A DNA stretch of 64,000 nt from Cupriavidus sp. (GTDB lineage: Bacteria; Pseudomonadota; Gammaproteobacteria; Burkholderiales; Burkholderiaceae): NCBI GenBank assembly GCA_031180665.1, contig JAPSLP010000003.1, forward strand, positions 62,001 through 126,000, written 5' to 3'. Made by a program: the position numbers and the translations under genes. This document shows, in pieces, positions 61,735-64,000 of the stretch. The notes beneath the pieces were generated by a model. That model did not search any database, was not told where the DNA came from, and saw only the letters and a program-made list of their open reading frames with translations. Numbering within the stretch: the first letter of the stretch is position 1; each line of letters begins with the position of its first letter.

Positions 61735-64000
61735 CAATGGCTCCAGAACATGTCCGGCAGGGATGACAGCGCCGCAGGCGTCGCGACCCGGCTGCCCGGC
61801 CGCGGGCGGCAGGCACGGGCGCGCGCGAGCTGCCGCGTCTCCAGCACCAGCGCCACCAGCTCCGCGTCGCTCAGGCGCCGGCTGGCGTCGGGCGGCACGG
61901 CCAGCAGCACCGCCTGCGGCGCGCGCGACTTCGGGCCGTTGAAGCCGAAGGCCGCGCTGGTCGTGTGCCGGTTCGACGGGATTGCGTCCTGCCAGGCGTC
62001 GAGGCCCGCGATCGCGACCGTCGCCATGCTGCCGGCCAGCGCGGCCGGGTCCGGTCCGTAGGCCACCACCACCGGCCCGGCCGGACTCCACGGATCGCCC
62101 GCGCCATCGGCGGTCCGTACGGCGGCGCGCCATGGCTGCGTCGCGGGATCGAGCTGCCAGGCTTCCAGACTCGCCAGGCGCGGACGCACCGCGGCGACGA
62201 TCTCGAGCCAGTCGCGGTCGATGCGCGGGCGTCCTTCGTCGTCGCGCATCGCGGCGCGCAGCGGACCGACGGCCAGCGACGGCACCAGCGGCAGCACCGG
62301 CAGGCGGGCGTGGCCGACGAGGGCGCGGATCGCTTGCCGCAGGGCGTGCACACTCCCGGCGCCGCCTTCCGGCGCGGCCGTCATGCGTGTCTGCAAGCGG
62401 GCAAGCGCCTGCGCCAGCGGCTCGGCATCGTCAGCCTGCACGGCGCCCCAGGCCCGGCATTGCGCAAGGCACCATGCCACCGCGGCGGGGTCGTTCAGAT
62501 CGGCCGCGGCGAGCGCGGCCAGCAGCGAGTTCAGCCGATCCCGTAGCATGCTGACCCGGGCCACCAGATCGGCCACCATCGCATCGCGCAACGGCGAGGC
62601 GGGCGCGGCGTCGTCGTCGCGGCCATCGATCGCTCCCGGCAGCGGTGGATCGCTGTCGCCGCCGCCAAGCAGTTCGGCCAGCCGCGTGGCGCGGGCCAGC
62701 TTGTCCGCGGCGGTGCCCGATGCGAGCGGCAGCGATGCATCGCGTTCGCCGCGCACGCGCTGCGCCAGTTCGGCAGGCGGCAGCGCGAAGGCCTCGATGC
62801 CATGCAGGCCGAGATCGGCCAGGCTCACCGTGTCGGCACCGACGGTCCAGGTCCACCCGCCCGCCGGGCCCAGCTCCCGATCGAGCAGGCTTGCGAAGGC
62901 GGGATCGGCAAGCACGGCCGGGGGCGCGCCCACCTGCGCACCAACCGGCGCCGCATTGCCGGGCGGCAGCACCGCCCACGCCGATACGCGTACGCTGACG
63001 GCGTGCCGCGGCGTGCGTATCGCACGCAGTTCGGGCGGCGGGCCAAGACCTGCCGCGGCCTCCATCGCGGCGTTGCCCAGGCCGCCATGGCCGCAGACCT
63101 GCGCATGGATGCCGTCGGCCACCAGCAGATCGGCATAGGTGTCGAGCGCCGCATCGCAGGTCGCCAGCGCTTCGCGCACGCCGGCCGGCAGCGCCGGCGG
63201 CGGAGGGTCGCCTGGCTGATGCCGGAACAGCAGCCGCAGCACGCGCGCCCCGTCGCAGCAGCGCGTGCCGGCATGCGTGTCGCGCATCGGATAGTCCTCG
63301 CGCAGCTTGCGCACGGTATCCCAGTCGCCGACGATGCGCTCGACCTCGAGGCCCAGCGCCTCGTAGGGATGCACGCCCAGCCGGACCCGCTCGGCCAGAC
63401 GCATTGCCGCGCGAACCTTGGTCGAATCGATCTCGATCCGCCAGCGCGCATCGCCCGGATGGCGGACCGCCGCATCGCGCAGCAGCGCGGCCGTCATCGC
63501 CTGCGTGTGCGACGGCGCGTGCAGCAGCCCGGCGGCGGTGGGGCCGGGCGGCAGGCCATGGCCGGGATTGGCCGCATCGTAAGGCGCCGGTGCATCGACC
63601 CAGCCGTACACGCCCAGGCGCCAGGGCGCACGCGCGTCCTGCAGCTCGCGCAGGCGCGAACAGGCAAGGCCGGTGATCCACGGATCCACGCGATGGCTGG
63701 CCGTATCGAGCGCGGCCAGCACGCAGCCGAAGACGCCGTCGGGATCGTCGGCATAGGCTTTCACCAGCGCGGCCAGTGCCTCGATGCCGCGCAAGCAGCG
63801 CTTGGCCACGCGCCGGGCGCCGGGGTCGGGCGAGGCAAACAGGTCGTCGAGCTGCGGCTGCGACGCCGTGCCCGGATAGCCGCGCTGCACCAGCTCGATC
63901 AGCGCATCGGTGCCCGCCTGCAAGGGCAAGGGGGCGTTTGGGTCGACGGCCAGGCCGGCGCCGATGGCCTCCCGCGCCTGGCCGACGCTGGCGCGCAGCA
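61728..64000 (-). CDS. Large uncharacterised protein, 5' end cut by window edge
   Basis: The frame is open to the window edge at 64000, so the visible 757 codons are only the C-terminal part. I do not recognise the family. It is a soluble, Ala/Leu/Asp/Pro-rich, mostly helical protein without membrane segments. Blocks that look conserved are WITGLACSRLRELQ, LGVYGWVDAPAPYD with GYVHAPS-like HAPSHTQAMTAALLRDA, and IEIDSTKVRAAMRLAERVRL. It is first in a run of three co-directional genes that ends in the S8 protease, and its stop codon lies inside the pentanucleotide repeat. Confidence 0.75.
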   Translation of the reverse strand, partial: LRASVGQAREAIGAGLAVDPNAPLPLQAGTDALIELVQRGYPGTASQPQLDDLFASPDPGARRVAKRCLRGIEALAALVKAYADDPDGVFGCVLAALDTASHRVDPWITGLACSRLRELQDARAPWRLGVYGWVDAPAPYDAANPGHGLPPGPTAAGLLHAPSHTQAMTAALLRDAAVRHPGDARWRIEIDSTKVRAAMRLAERVRLGVHPYEALGLEVERIVGDWDTVRKLREDYPMRDTHAGTRCCDGARVLRLLFRHQPGDPPPPALPAGVREALATCDAALDTYADLLVADGIHAQVCGHGGLGNAAMEAAAGLGPPPELRAIRTPRHAVSVRVSAWAVLPPGNAAPVGAQVGAPPAVLADPAFASLLDRELGPAGGWTWTVGADTVSLADLGLHGIEAFALPPAELAQRVRGERDASLPLASGTAADKLARATRLAELLGGGDSDPPLPGAIDGRDDDAAPASPLRDAMVADLVARVSMLRDRLNSLLAALAAADLNDPAAVAWCLAQCRAWGAVQADDAEPLAQALARLQTRMTAAPEGGAGSVHALRQAIRALVGHARLPVLPLVPSLAVGPLRAAMRDDEGRPRIDRDWLEIVAAVRPRLASLEAWQLDPATQPWRAAVRTADGAGDPWSPAGPVVVAYGPDPAALAGSMATVAIAGLDAWQDAIPSNRHTTSAAFGFNGPKSRAPQAVLLAVPPDASRRLSDAELVALVLETRQLARARACRPRPGSRVATPAALSSLPDMFWSHWT

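Overview
The window is GC-rich DNA (roughly 65-70 percent by eye), almost gap-free in coding, with the gene content of a Burkholderiaceae-type betaproteobacterium of the Cupriavidus/Ralstonia kind. Reasons are the type III secretion order sctN-sctO-sctT, a histidinol-dehydrogenase-like sulfonate dehydrogenase cluster of the sort described in Cupriavidus, many MFS, ABC and LysR genes, and palindromic intergenic repeats. Genus is an inference. No tRNA, rRNA, CRISPR or transposase gene was seen.

Region 1 (1-29260) is an accessory island. It begins with the distal end of a type III secretion operon (sctN fragment, sctO, sctT, sctU). A LuxR-family regulator without a visible luxI and an MFS transporter follow. 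Then come two giant genes encoding proteins of 2577 and 3671 residues, each with a coiled-coil N-terminal part, a shared central core that resembles DUF4781, and a LysM-like C-terminus. Between them lie an exported SRPBCC protein, a LysR regulator and a DUF1445 putative D-glutamate cyclase/hydro-lyase. The second giant carries a complete-looking glutamate racemase domain between two DUF4392 (D-glutamate cyclase) domains. DUF1445 and DUF4392 are the two halves of the mammalian mitochondrial D-glutamate cyclase, so adjacent genes here appear to encode L-Glu to D-Glu to 5-oxo-D-proline chemistry. Both giants have 16-bp dyads CTACG-N6-CGTAG about 167 bp upstream of their start codons. These fit the CT-N12-AG form of LuxR-family boxes, which suggests control by the LuxR protein of the island. 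This is the best candidate for an undescribed system in the window.

Region 2 (29279-40164) is ordinary transport and metabolism: a peptide/opine-type ABC importer with an amidase (minus strand), a divergent old yellow enzyme, an APC amino-acid permease and an exported methyltransferase-fold protein.

Region 3 (40165-46140) is a LacI-regulated catabolic cluster: a HisD-like dehydrogenase (HpsN type), an SDR, an MHS-type MFS transporter and a zinc alcohol dehydrogenase. It fits 2,3-dihydroxypropane-1-sulfonate (DHPS) catabolism. Two operators lie in the divergent promoter.

Region 4 (46148-57551) holds an exported alpha/beta hydrolase, a two-gene DUF6152/membrane-protein unit with a divergent LysR, a taurine/sulfonate-type ABC transporter with a TauD-family dioxygenase, an ankyrin-repeat protein, a lone PAS protein, a cupin, an SDR and an ACS-type MFS transporter.

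Region 5 (57646-64000, minus strand) is a three-gene unit of unknown function: a large uncharacterised protein cut by the window edge, a second uncharacterised protein, and a subtilisin-like protease with a long C-terminal part. A pentanucleotide tandem repeat lies between the first two.
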